A stretch of 34,874 nt of DNA from CAZFHZ01 sp964519015 (GTDB lineage: Bacteria > Blakebacterota > Blakebacteria > Blakebacterales > CAYUVJ01), in assembly GCA_964519015.1 (NCBI GenBank), contig CAZFHZ010000028.1, forward strand, positions 1-34,874, read 5' to 3'. The first letter of the stretch is position 1. Each line of letters starts with the position of its first letter. The notes beneath the pieces are model-generated. The model searched no databases. It had not been told where the DNA came from and was given only the letters and a program-made list of their open reading frames with translations. Positions 1-7,916 of the stretch are shown piece after piece. A program made the position numbers and the translations under genes.

Positions 1-173
1 TCGTTGCGTCCATAACGCTCCCATGATTGCTGCGCACTCAGAGACTTGGTGACCTGGCCCGGAGCGCGTTCGGAATCTTCTGATCGGGCAGGTGATTTTT
101 CTCGGTCTCGCCCTTCCCGGCGCCGCCGTTCTGCGTTATGCTCCCACTTTGTCCGTCGTCCGGGGGGGAGAGG

Positions 174-863
174 ATGCCGTCGAAGCCGCACTTCACCAAG
201 AGCCTGTTCAGCTTCCTGCGCGATCTGGCGGCGAACAACCGCAAGAACTGGTTTGAGGCGAACAAGGAACGCTACCTGTGCGACGTGCGTGAGCCCGCCC
301 AGCGTTTCATCAACGACTTCAGCCCCCACCTGAAACGGATCAGCCGGCACTTCGCGGCCGATCCGCGTCCGGTCGGCGGTTCGATGTTCCGCATCCACCG
401 CGACGTGCGCTTCTCCAGGGAGAAGACCCCCTACAAGACCCACCTGGGGATCCAGTTCCGGCACATCGACGCCCGCAACGCCCACACTCCCAGCTTCTAC
501 CTCCACCTGGAGCCGGACGAGGTCTTCATCGCGACCGGGATCTGGCATCCCGACGGACCCACCACCCGGCGCATCCGCGAACGGATCGTCAGCGACTCCT
601 CCGGCTGGAAGCGGGCGGTCTGGAACGCCGATTTCCAGGACCGCTTCGAGATGACCGGGGAACGCCTGAAGCGCCCCCCCCGGGGGTTCGATCCCGACCA
701 TCCCCTGGTCGAGGACATGATGTGGAAGGACTTCACCGCCTTCAGCCCGCTGACCGAGTCCGACATCGTCCGGGGCGGCTTCCTGGAGCGTTTCACCGAC
801 CTCTGCCGGATCGGGGCCCCCCTCAACCGCTGGCTCTGCCGCTCCCTCGACCTCTCATACTGA
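174..863 (+). CDS. DUF2461 / TIGR02453 family protein
   Basis: A 229-residue soluble protein of the DUF2461 family, which is widespread and has no settled biochemical role. Visible family hallmarks are an N-terminal FLRDLAANNRKNWFEANK block and the central run SMFRIHRDVRFSREKTPYKT, rich in Arg and Lys. No signal peptide or membrane segment is seen. The reading frame is open from an ATG at 138, but the ATG at 174 directly follows a G-rich ribosome-binding stretch (gggggggagagg) and starts where family homology begins, so 174 is preferred. The racemase gene follows 43 bases downstream on the same strand and may be co-transcribed. The family assignment is confident; the function is unknown. Confidence 0.85.
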   Translation: MPSKPHFTKSLFSFLRDLAANNRKNWFEANKERYLCDVREPAQRFINDFSPHLKRISRHFAADPRPVGGSMFRIHRDVRFSREKTPYKTHLGIQFRHIDARNAHTPSFYLHLEPDEVFIATGIWHPDGPTTRRIRERIVSDSSGWKRAVWNADFQDRFEMTGERLKRPPRGFDPDHPLVEDMMWKDFTAFSPLTESDIVRGGFLERFTDLCRIGAPLNRWLCRSLDLSY

Positions 864-906
864 GGAGCGGGGGAATCGCACCAGGGCGTTCGGAAGGAGG
901 CGTGGA

Positions 907-1623
907 GTGAGCGAGCGGATCGTCGGAGTGCTGGGGGGGATGGGGCCGGAGGCGAGCGCCGACTTCTACCTGCGGCTCACCGCGGCCACCCCCGCCCAGC
1001 GCGACCAGGAGCACCTGCGGGTCCTCATCGATTCCAACCCCAAGATCCCCGACCGCACCGAGTCGATCCGCACCGGCTCGGAGGCCACCCTCAAGGCGCT
1101 TATCACCTCGGCCCGTCTGCTCGAGAGCGCCGGGGCCGAACTGCTGGTCATGCCCTGCAACAGCGCCCACTACTGGTACGACCAGCTGGTCGCCGAGGTA
1201 CGGGTCCCCTTCATCAACATGATCGAGGAGGTCTTCCTGGCCGTCGAGCGGGCGGGATTGACCCGGGTAGGGCTGCTGGCCACGACCGGCACGGCGCGTT
1301 CCGGCGTCTACGCCGATGCGGCCGGCGACATCGTGCTGCTGGAGCCGGACGAGGCGCTCCAGGACCGCATCCAGGAGGCGATCTACCGGATCAAGGGACG
1401 GGCGGGGCAGGGCCCGGAAGAGAGTCTGGTTACCTTCTCCGGGGCGATCGAGGTGCTGCGCGGGAAGGGGGCGGAAGGGATCATCCTGGGCTGTACCGAG
1501 ATCCCGATCGTGGTCAAGCCGGAACGCTTCCCGGGGGTCCCGATCTTCGACTCCACCCAGATCCTGGTCGAGGCCACCCTGCGGGAGGCGCTCCCGCGCA
1601 CCCTGGCCCAGACCTACTCCTGA
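907..1623 (+). CDS. aspartate/glutamate racemase family protein
   Basis: A 238-residue member of the PLP-independent Asp/Glu racemase superfamily, which interconverts L- and D-amino acids using two cysteines as acid and base. Both expected cysteines are present: C84 in MPCNSAHYW and C196 in ILGCTEIP. The N-terminus VGVLGGMGPEAS is the family's glycine-rich opening, so aspartate racemase is more likely than the MurI glutamate racemase. The start is a GTG at 907 with a strong AAGGAGG six bases upstream. The protein is cytoplasmic with no signal. It ends three bases before the convergent Lon-like protease gene. Exact substrate (Asp, Glu or another acid) cannot be told from sequence alone. Confidence 0.88.
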   Translation: MSERIVGVLGGMGPEASADFYLRLTAATPAQRDQEHLRVLIDSNPKIPDRTESIRTGSEATLKALITSARLLESAGAELLVMPCNSAHYWYDQLVAEVRVPFINMIEEVFLAVERAGLTRVGLLATTGTARSGVYADAAGDIVLLEPDEALQDRIQEAIYRIKGRAGQGPEESLVTFSGAIEVLRGKGAEGIILGCTEIPIVVKPERFPGVPIFDSTQILVEATLREALPRTLAQTYS

Positions 1624-1626
1624 GCC

Positions 1627-4047
1627 TCAACGACCGCGGTCGCCGTTGCTCCCCCGGGGGAAGGTATCCTTCATACCTTCGACCAGCTGCTCGAGACGCT
1701 TGGCCACCCGGTAGTTGATGCTCCCGACCGGCCAGGTGCCGTCCCCCTTGGCCTCGCCGGCCGGCACCCCGGTCAGCAGCTCGATCCCCTCGTCGATGTG
1801 TGTGATCGGGTAGAGATGGAACTTCCCCTCGGCCACCGCCGCCACCACCTCTTCCTTGAGCATCAGGTTCTTGACGTTGGCGGCGGGGATGAGCACCCCC
1901 TGCGTGCCGGTCAGCCCCTTCAGTCGGCAGGTGTGGAACCATCCCTCCACCTTCTCGTTCACGCCGCCGATCGCCTGGACCTCCCCCTTCTGGTTGACCG
2001 ACCCGGTCACCGCCAGGTCTTGCCGGATGGGGACCCGGGCCAGCGCCGAAAGCAGGCAGTAGAGTTCGGTCGAGGAGGCGGAGTCCCCCTCCACCCCGTC
2101 GTAGAGCTGCTCGAAGGTCAGGCTGGCGGTCAGCGCTACCGGGCTGGTGCGGGCGAAGCGCTCGCCGAAGAAGCCCTGGAGGATCATCACCCCCTTGTTA
2201 TGGATGTTGCCGGCAAGCTGAGTGTCGCGGTCGATCTGGATGATGCCGGAGCGGCCGGAGTAGACCCGGGCGGTCAGCCGGGAGGGTTTACCGAACTGGT
2301 AGTCCCCCAGTCCCAGGACGGCCAGGCCGTTGACCTGACCCTCCACCGTCCCCTCGGTATCGACCAGCAGGGTACCTTCGGTGATCAACTCCTGGAGCCG
2401 CTCTTCGATCCGGTTGGACCGGTAGACTTTCTCCTCCACCGCCCGGCGGACGTGCCCGGTGGTGACGACAGCGGCCTCCTCGAGACGGGCCCAGTAGTCC
2501 GCCTCCCGGATCAGGTCGGTGATCTCCACGAAGCGGGTCGAGAGCTTCGTCTGGTCGGAGACCAGCCGGCTGCCGTGGTCGATCACCTGAGCGATGGCGG
2601 TCCGGTCGAAGTGGAGCAGTCCCTCCTCTTTGACCTGGTTGGCGATGAAGCCGGTGTACTCCCGGATCGCCTCCTCGTCCCGGTCCATGACCAGGCCGAA
2701 GTCGGCCTTCACCTTGAAGAGCTTCCGAAAGTCCTCGTCGTACTGGTAGAGGAGACCGTAGATGTAGGGGGACCCGACCAGCACCACCTTCACAGCCAGC
2801 GGGATCGGTTCCGGCTTGAGTCCCTGGGTCTGGATCACCTTGAACTGTTCGTTGATGTCTTCGAGCACGATCTGGCGGTTGCGGATGGCCCGCTTGAGCA
2901 GTTCCCACGACAGGTAGTTCTGCAGCACCGCCAGGGCGTTCAGGACCAGGTAGCCCCCATTGGCCCGGTGGAGAGCTCCTCCCTTGATCATGGTGAAATC
3001 GGTGGTCATGGTCCCCATGGTCGAGCGGAACTCGATTCGCCCGTCCAGGTTGTAGAAGGACGGATTCGATTCCGCCACCACCGGCGCGCCCAGCGTGGCG
3101 CCGTTGTCCACGATCACGTTGACCTGGTAACGGAGCAGCGGATCGGCCGGGCGGGGCATGCGCAGTCCGGGGATGGGGACCTGCTGCTCCCCCTCCTCCT
3201 TGAAATCCTCCAGGTTGGCCAGCACGTCCTCACGGACGGTTTCCAGGTAGGTCACCACGGCCGGGTGTTCGGCGTACTTCTCCTTCAGTTCATCGACAGC
3301 GGCCCCCACCGGGTGGTTGGCCATCTCCCGCTCCAGGCGCTCCAGCCGGTCCCGGGCCTGCTTCTCCATGTCCCGGACCTTGCGGGTGATCTCCCGCATC
3401 ACCTTCTGCAGGTCCTCCTGCCGCCCTTCCAGTTCAACTTTCTCTTCCTTGGAGAGCCCCTCCCAGTCCTGGGAGGAGAGCGGTTTGCCGTTCCTGACCG
3501 GCAGGGTCAGGATGCCTCCCCCCGACTGTTCGACCACGAAATCCCGAGATTCCGCCTCCTGCTTGAATTGCTCGAAGAGGGCTTCCCGCTTCTCCTGGAG
3601 GGTCTTGAGCAGGCGCGCCCGGCGCTCCTCGTAGGCGCTCCCCTCGAACGCCTTTGGGATCTCCACCTTCAGTTCCACGATCAGCAACTCCATGTCCCGA
3701 CGCAGCTCGCAGCCACGGCCGGCGGGGAGCCGGAGGGCCTTCGGCTCATCGGCGGAGAGGAAATTGTGGACGTAGCACCAGTCATCGGGGACCGGCCGGC
3801 CGGCGGCCATGCGGTCAACGGCGATCCGCACACTCGTGTTCCGGCCCGTACCCGGCTCCCCGGCCACGTAGAGGTTGTAGCCCTGCGCCTGGACCCCCAG
3901 CGCGAACTCGATCGCCCGGGCGGCCCGCGGCTGGCCGATGATACCGATATCATCGCCGATCTCCGCGGTCGAGTCGGCGGGGATCGCCTCGGGGGTGCAG
4001 CAGGCGCGGAGACGATCGGGTGTCAGGGCGACCAGCCTGGCGGGCAT
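1627..4047 (-). CDS. Lon-like S16 protease, COG1067 type with degenerate Walker A
   Basis: An 806-residue member of the LonB/LonC-like group (AAA_32 plus S16 peptidase). The Ser/Lys dyad is visible: S656 in VEGDSASS and K699 in GGVNEKVEG. The N-terminal P-loop near residues 63-71 reads GEPGTGRNTS, so the usual Lys of GKT is Arg. A charged coiled-coil region follows at about residues 140-290, then a second AAA core at about 300-530 and the protease domain at about 560-760. Proteins of this group degrade unfolded polypeptides, and some are reported to work without ATP; the altered P-loop makes that possible here, but this is inference. It lacks the classic Lon N-terminal substrate domain. The broken TPR lipoprotein gene lies 91 bases upstream on the same strand. 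Confidence 0.9.
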   Translation of the reverse strand: MPARLVALTPDRLRACCTPEAIPADSTAEIGDDIGIIGQPRAARAIEFALGVQAQGYNLYVAGEPGTGRNTSVRIAVDRMAAGRPVPDDWCYVHNFLSADEPKALRLPAGRGCELRRDMELLIVELKVEIPKAFEGSAYEERRARLLKTLQEKREALFEQFKQEAESRDFVVEQSGGGILTLPVRNGKPLSSQDWEGLSKEEKVELEGRQEDLQKVMREITRKVRDMEKQARDRLERLEREMANHPVGAAVDELKEKYAEHPAVVTYLETVREDVLANLEDFKEEGEQQVPIPGLRMPRPADPLLRYQVNVIVDNGATLGAPVVAESNPSFYNLDGRIEFRSTMGTMTTDFTMIKGGALHRANGGYLVLNALAVLQNYLSWELLKRAIRNRQIVLEDINEQFKVIQTQGLKPEPIPLAVKVVLVGSPYIYGLLYQYDEDFRKLFKVKADFGLVMDRDEEAIREYTGFIANQVKEEGLLHFDRTAIAQVIDHGSRLVSDQTKLSTRFVEITDLIREADYWARLEEAAVVTTGHVRRAVEEKVYRSNRIEERLQELITEGTLLVDTEGTVEGQVNGLAVLGLGDYQFGKPSRLTARVYSGRSGIIQIDRDTQLAGNIHNKGVMILQGFFGERFARTSPVALTASLTFEQLYDGVEGDSASSTELYCLLSALARVPIRQDLAVTGSVNQKGEVQAIGGVNEKVEGWFHTCRLKGLTGTQGVLIPAANVKNLMLKEEVVAAVAEGKFHLYPITHIDEGIELLTGVPAGEAKGDGTWPVGSINYRVAKRLEQLVEGMKDTFPRGSNGDRGR

Positions 4048-4138
4048 AGGGATCTCCTGGTGAGGAGGGTGATTCCGCGGGGAACCTATCGTTCCCGCGG
4101 TTGGAGGGTCAAGACGTTTCCGGACAGCCGGGCGGTGC

Positions 4139-4583
4139 TCAGACTTGGCCGTTGGACAAGTCGCGGAGCATGCGCCGGGCGGTCTGCTTCAGCTCGTCGC
4201 TGGACGACCAGATGATGGCGTTCTCGAACGAGGTGCGGGCGTCAGAGCGCCGGCCGGTCTTAAGCTGGGCCATACCCAGATTGAACCAGGCCTCGCCGTA
4301 TTCGGGGCGCAGGGTCAGGGCCCGCTCCGCCTCGTCGATCCTCCCCCTCCCCCCTCATTCGCTGGATATCAGCCAGCTTGGCGATCCACTCGACCTCGTC
4401 CGGCCGCTCCTTGAGCGCCCTTCCGTAGGCGATTGCGGCCCGGCTGACGTCTCCGCGGGCTATGAACTGGTCCCCTCGGACCGCCATCTCCTCAGGGGTG
4501 CGTCCACAAGCGGGGAGCGCCAGGAGAGCAGCCAGCAGGAGCGATCCGGTGGGGATCCACGATCTCGTGTGTGGTGATGACAT
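4139..4583 (-). pseudogene. TPR lipoprotein, split by a one-base frameshift
   Basis: This is a small tetratricopeptide-repeat lipoprotein. The N-terminal half starts at the ATG at 4583 and has a lipobox (LLALPAC, then GRTPEE) followed by one TPR unit (ARGDVSRAAIAYGRALKERP). At a G-rich tandem (ggggggaggggg on the minus strand, 4343-4354) the frame shifts. Dropping one G restores a second TPR half (RIDEAERALTLRPEYGEAW, then FNLGMAQLKTGRRSDA) that runs to a TGA at 4139. The joined product would be about 147 residues. The second half is intact and family-like, so this is either a recent slippage mutation, a phase-variable tract or a sequencing/assembly error. TPR proteins mediate protein-protein contacts; no specific partner is evident. 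It lies upstream of the Lon-like gene. Confidence 0.75.
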
Positions 4584-4670
4584 AATCGGCCTAAGATAGC
4601 CATCCGGGCCCATCCCGGACACTGGTTAGACGTCCTTGTGCGAACGGCCGTTCAGGTGTGGAATAGGAAT

Positions 4671-5738
4671 ATGCGTCCTTTACCGATACTCCTGCCGTTG
4701 CTGCTGTTGGCCGCGCCGGCTCTCCCGGCCGGAGCCCAGCCCGGCTCCCCGGCCCGAGTGGACCTGACCGTCCTGGCGAGTCCCCTGGAACGGTGGGAGC
4801 GGGTTGGGGAGGGGGGGACCTCCGACAGCCCCCGCTACGCCTTCTACCAGTCGCGTGGCCGCCCCCTCCTGATCCTCGACTGGTGGCGACCGGAGGGTCC
4901 GCCGCCGGCTGGCGCGGACGATGTGCGCCGGACCGTGGAAACGCAACAGACCCGGGACGGGGTGAGCGGGTTCGTGGAGACCTCCCTGGAGGGCACCACC
5001 CATCGGGGGCACGCCGCCTGGGTGCTGGAGGGGCTGCTCGACGGGGGGCGGGATCGCGTGCGGTATACCCTCTGGTACTGCGAGGTGACCGGCCGGGTCT
5101 TTCTGACCGAAGCGCGGATCTCCCTGGAGCTGGAGACCGAACAGACCTGGCTGGACGTCCTGACGGCAGCCGTCGGGACCCTCGCTTGTCACGGTCCCAT
5201 CCGTCAACCGGAGCAGGTAACCGATCCCCCCCTGGAGACCCTGGTGCGCGCCGACGACCTGCATCTCGGGCTGCGCCTGCCCCGGGATTGGGCGTGGGGG
5301 GTGCTGGATGCGGATGTGACCGACCAGGCCGGCTCCCTCTGGGCGCTGCCGGCTGGACCGGTGGGGATGGTCCTGCTCCGACGGCGCGACGACCGGACCG
5401 GTGACCTGGCCGGGTTCGCCCGGGACTCACTGGAGATGCTGGCAGCGGTACTCACCCGAGCGGGGCGAACCGTCCAGGTTCTTCCCGAGCCCGTGCAGGT
5501 GGACCGTGGCGAGCTGCGGATCCGGGGGGAGTTCACCGTCCGGGACCCGGAGTGGGCCTGGATCGAGGGGACCTACAAGTTCCTGTTGACCGCCTTCACG
5601 GCCGTCGGGGAGCAGCATGTACTGCTGGTCTCCCGCCTGGCGGAGACCACAATCAACGGGATGCCGGTGGTGCCGGCACCCCGCTGGGATGTCGTCGAGC
5701 TGTTAATGTCGGGTGTCCGAAGGGCTTACCGCCCCTGA
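4671..5738 (+). CDS. exported protein of unknown function
   Basis: A 355-residue protein I do not recognise. It begins with a clear Sec signal peptide (MRPLPILLPLLLLAAPALPA, cleavage probably after GAQ). The frame is open upstream to a GTG at 4638, but the ATG at 4671 sits directly at the hydrophobic signal and follows an AGGA. The mature part seems to fall into two halves of about 150 residues, each ending in a Trp-containing helix-like stretch, with many beta-prone segments (for example RVRYTLWYCEVTGRVFLTEA). No catalytic motif or haem site was seen. The gene is divergent from the TPR lipoprotein and convergent with the lipoprotein at 5757. It is probably periplasmic. Confidence 0.75.
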   Translation: MRPLPILLPLLLLAAPALPAGAQPGSPARVDLTVLASPLERWERVGEGGTSDSPRYAFYQSRGRPLLILDWWRPEGPPPAGADDVRRTVETQQTRDGVSGFVETSLEGTTHRGHAAWVLEGLLDGGRDRVRYTLWYCEVTGRVFLTEARISLELETEQTWLDVLTAAVGTLACHGPIRQPEQVTDPPLETLVRADDLHLGLRLPRDWAWGVLDADVTDQAGSLWALPAGPVGMVLLRRRDDRTGDLAGFARDSLEMLAAVLTRAGRTVQVLPEPVQVDRGELRIRGEFTVRDPEWAWIEGTYKFLLTAFTAVGEQHVLLVSRLAETTINGMPVVPAPRWDVVELLMSGVRRAYRP

Positions 5739-5762
5739 ACGCCCGCTACCTGCTGTTCAGGG
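5733..5762. terminator. shared hairpin between convergent stop codons
   Basis: A perfect 8-bp inverted repeat (ccctgaac / gttcaggg) with a 14-base loop spans the 18-base gap between two convergent genes. Each arm contains the TGA stop codon of one gene (5736-5738 on plus, 5757-5759 on minus). There is no U-run on either side, so it would be a weak intrinsic terminator or an RNA 3'-end protector. Confidence 0.5.
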
Positions 5763-6260
5763 CCTTACGATACCGCCGGCCGCGCTGCTCTCCTTTACCG
5801 CGCTCCAGGTACCACCCAGCGCGTTCTGGGACAGAGTTGTGGAGCCCTGCCAGTTGCCCGTGACCCCGCCGTTGTTGTTGAAGGAGGCCTGGAAGGCCAG
5901 GTTGAAGGTCGCGTTAGCCGCCTGCCAGTTGCGGTTATTCGGATCCAAGTTGATGTCGTACTGGAGGTGGCTCTCGGTTGAGGCCAGGCTCGTGACTTGG
6001 CGCCCGTTCCGGGTCCCGGCAAAGATCACATGGTCTGTGTAAGCCGGATCCCCCCGCCAGGTGTAGGGAGCGCTGTCCATCACCGTGGCGGTCCCGGTGA
6101 TCGTGCTGCCGCTGATGGTCAGGTGAATCTGGAGCCGGGGCATGGAGACGATGGTGCCGATATAGTTTCCGTCGATCACCAGGCTGGATCCCGGGCTGCT
6201 GCAGGTTGTCAATAGGGCGATGGCCGACAGGCCTACTATCCCGCGCATCACTCGACGCAT
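5757..6260 (-). CDS. small lipoprotein of unknown function
   Basis: A 167-residue protein with a lipoprotein signal (ATG at 6260, hydrophobic GIVGLSAIALL, lipobox LLTTC then SSPGSS). The ATG at 6260 is preceded by GGAGGG with a short spacer, so it is preferred to the upstream in-frame start at 6296. The mature part is rich in Ser, Thr, Asn and Gly, with repeating beta-strand patterns such as LQIHLTISGSTITGTATV and NATFNLAFQASFNNNGGVTG, suggesting a small beta-barrel or beta-sandwich exposed in the envelope. No known motif was recognised. Its base usage is noticeably less GC-extreme than the neighbours, with many AAC and ACC codons. The selenoprotein peroxiredoxin ends 110 bases upstream on the same strand. 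Confidence 0.75.
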   Translation of the reverse strand: MRRVMRGIVGLSAIALLTTCSSPGSSLVIDGNYIGTIVSMPRLQIHLTISGSTITGTATVMDSAPYTWRGDPAYTDHVIFAGTRNGRQVTSLASTESHLQYDINLDPNNRNWQAANATFNLAFQASFNNNGGVTGNWQGSTTLSQNALGGTWSAVKESSAAGGIVRP

Positions 6261-6370
6261 GGACCCTCCACCAATCAGAAACGTGTCAGATGTCACTCAC
6301 CGACTCGGGCATATCGGATTACTCGCCCGGTAAGATTAGGGTATCAGGCCGGGGTGATACAAGACCCGAG

Positions 6371-6958
6371 TTAATCGTCCCGGCGATCGTCCCGGATCTC
6401 TTCCAGGACCAGCAGGACGTCGGGGTAGTCCGCCTGGATCCGGTAAGAGTAGTCTACGTAACGCAGGATCCCGTCGGGATCGATCACGAACAGGCTTCGC
6501 TGGGCGAACCGACCCAGGGTGATCGGGACCCGGTAGGCACCGGTGGCCGGACGCCCCTGGAGGTCGCTCCCCATGGGATAGGAGGCCCCCACATGCCGGC
6601 TGAACTCCCGTAGCGTCTCCAGGCTGTCCAGACTGACGGCCACCACCACGGCATTGAGACCCAGAAACTTCTGGGCGTCGCCCGCGAAGAGCGAACATTC
6701 CTGGGTTCAGCCTCCGGTGAAGGCCTTGGGGAAGAAGGCGAGCACGACCGATCGCCCGGTGCTGGTGATCGCGCCGATGGAGACCGTGCCGCTCCCCGCC
6801 GGGATGGCCACGGTGCTCGGGATGTGGAAATCGGGGGCCCGTTCTCCCACTTTCAGGCTGTCACCGGGGGCGGAAGCGGCGCACCCCACCCCGATGAGTG
6901 GCAGCAGCAGCAGGAGGGCCAGGAACCCGGAAGAGAGCACATGGAGACTATGGGACAA
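6371..6958 (-). CDS. lipoprotein peroxiredoxin with in-frame UGA (selenocysteine) at the active site
   Basis: Peroxiredoxin of the AhpC/TSA-BCP fold, which reduces peroxides at a peroxidatic Cys in the motif PxxxTxxC. Here the motif is P77-KAF-T81-GG followed by TGA (6707-6709), then TQECSLF; the same frame continues for 111 codons with full peroxiredoxin homology to a TAA at 6371. The UGA thus replaces the peroxidatic cysteine and is read as Sec84; C88 (UxxxC) could be the resolving residue. Start: TTG at 6958, six bases after AGGGAGG; it leads into a lipoprotein signal with lipobox LIGVGC (C26), so the enzyme should be envelope-anchored. A SECIS-like hairpin follows the UGA. The gene is last in the redox/sigma cluster, 47 bases after the anti-sigma gene. 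A plain TGC-to-TGA error or nonsense mutation is the alternative. Confidence 0.85.
6659..6706 (-). promoter_or_regulatory. bacterial SECIS-like element just after the UGA codon
   Basis: On the mRNA strand, directly after the UGA, a nested hairpin can form. The outer stem pairs ACCCAGGAA (6706-6698) with UUUCUGGGU (6667-6659), nine pairs including one G-U. An inner hairpin has CUUC/GAAG, a small internal loop, then GGGC (6683-6680) and GCCC (6676-6673) closing a GAC loop at 6679-6677. The apical loop lies 27 nt after the UGA and begins with G. Both agree with the published bacterial SECIS model (a G early in the apical loop, roughly 16-37 nt from the UGA), the structure bound by SelB. The hairpin is seen in the sequence; its function is inferred. 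Confidence 0.7.
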
Positions 6959-7005
6959 GCGATACCTCCCTGGTCGATCGGTCTGTTCCTGGATGGGACG
7001 TCCGG

Positions 7006-7290
7006 TCAGGCGTCTTTCGTCCCGCGATCCAGCGCGGCCCAGAGACGGTCCCGGATCCGGTCGCGCTCCCCCGGGGCGGGAGGGAGGTAGGCCCGCTCGC
7101 GGATCAGCCGGATGGTGGCGCGGATCTCGCTCGCGCAGGCCCGGCAGTCGCTGCACCCGTCCAGGTGCCGTTCGAGGTGGGAGAGCAAGCGGGGTTCCAG
7201 CTCCCCGTCCAGGTAGGCGGAGAGATGTCCGACCAGTTCCCGGCAGGTCGGCCCTTCCGGGGGGATGGAGGGAGGCCCGTCTCTCTTCAT
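7006..7290 (-). CDS. anti-sigma factor, zinc-finger (zf-HC2 / ZAS) type
   Basis: A 94-residue protein with the anti-sigma zinc-binding motif: C-x-ELVGHLSAYLDGEL followed by HLERHLDGCSDC, the HxxxCxxC pattern of ZAS domains (RsrA/ChrR type), which bind an ECF sigma factor and often release it when thiols oxidise. No membrane segment is visible, so it should be a soluble redox- or metal-responsive switch. Extra cysteines follow (CSDCRACASE). The start ATG at 7290 overlaps the sigma gene stop (ATGA), so the two are translationally coupled, as is usual for such pairs. It lies between the sigma gene and the peroxiredoxin, supporting a peroxide- or disulfide-stress regulon. The exact trigger is inferred. 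Confidence 0.9.
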   Translation of the reverse strand: MKRDGPPSIPPEGPTCRELVGHLSAYLDGELEPRLLSHLERHLDGCSDCRACASEIRATIRLIRERAYLPPAPGERDRIRDRLWAALDRGTKDA

Positions 7291-7916
7291 CCCGCTCCCT
7301 CCTCCAGATAAGGCTGCAGGGCCGCCCGGACCGCCAGCCGGGCGCGGTGCAGCCGCGATTTGACCGCCGCTTCCGACAAGCCGGTCAGTCCGGCCGTCTC
7401 GGTGGTGCTGAAGAGTTCCACGTCCCGCAGCAGGAGCACGATGCGGTACTCGGGCGGGAGCCGGTCGATGGCCTCGTTCATCCGGGTGCTCAGCTCGTCG
7501 CGGAGCACGGATTCCAGGGGGACCTCGGGGCGGCCCGCCAGCCCCGGCCCGTGGATGATCGGCTGGAGCGCCTCCGGTGAGAGTTCCTCGACCGGCAGGT
7601 GGTGCCGCGGCTCCCCCGACCGCAACCGCCGTTTCTTGAGACAGTGTGAGGAGGCGATCTTGTAGAGCCAGTTGCGGAACGGCCCCTCTCCCCGGAACTC
7701 CCCCAGCCGCCGGAAGACGGTCAGGAAGCTCTCCTGGAAGACATCCTCCGCATCCTCCCGCTGCCCGCACATGTGCCGGGCGAACGCCAGGAGCCGGTCG
7801 CCGTATCCGTCCATGAGCCGGGCGAAGGCGTTGTGGTCCCCTGCCCGGGCGGCCTCGATGGTGGCCGCCAGGATATGCTCGGGATCGGGCTGCGCGACGA
7901 CGGGATCGGGTACCAT
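7287..7916 (-). CDS. ECF (sigma-70 family) RNA polymerase sigma factor
   Basis: A 209-residue ECF sigma factor. Region 2 is clear (ARLMDGYGDRLLAFARHM, then EDAEDVFQESFLTVFRRL and FRNWLYKIASSHCLKKRR) and region 4 follows (AIDRLPPEYRIVLLLRDVE, then LSEAAVKSRLHRARLAVR). It directs polymerase to its own target promoters and is held inactive by the anti-sigma factor encoded directly after it with a 4-base overlap. The ATG at 7916 is the natural start; the longer open frame to 8042 runs into the preceding gene. There is no strong Shine-Dalgarno; instead the start codon lies inside a perfect inverted repeat (7909-7933). The neighbours are a disulfide oxidoreductase upstream and a peroxiredoxin downstream, so a redox-stress regulon is likely. 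Confidence 0.93.
   Translation of the reverse strand: MVPDPVVAQPDPEHILAATIEAARAGDHNAFARLMDGYGDRLLAFARHMCGQREDAEDVFQESFLTVFRRLGEFRGEGPFRNWLYKIASSHCLKKRRLRSGEPRHHLPVEELSPEALQPIIHGPGLAGRPEVPLESVLRDELSTRMNEAIDRLPPEYRIVLLLRDVELFSTTETAGLTGLSEAAVKSRLHRARLAVRAALQPYLEEGAG

Noticed and set aside
1..173. Possible gene or RNA in the first 173 bases
   Set aside because: Only short shadow frames and no motif or clear hairpin were seen; it is probably the promoter and upstream region of the first gene.
1798..4215. 805-residue open frame antisense to the Lon-like protease
   Set aside because: It mirrors the Lon-like gene in the complementary frame, a usual effect of very high GC third positions; its translation shows no family motif.
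4611..4626. Third copy of the GGACACT motif between the TPR gene and the gene at 4671
   Set aside because: Only the core ggacactgg is shared, too short to count as the same element.
6701..6712. Frameshift as the explanation of the split peroxiredoxin
   Set aside because: The frame is identical on both sides of the TGA, so no insertion or deletion is needed. A substitution error remains the only simple alternative.
6707..7156. Separate short gene ending at the TGA, and a second gene starting at 6649
   Set aside because: Both pieces are one peroxiredoxin in the same frame; the split is only the in-frame TGA at the active site. The long N-terminal extension of the first piece overlaps the anti-sigma gene.
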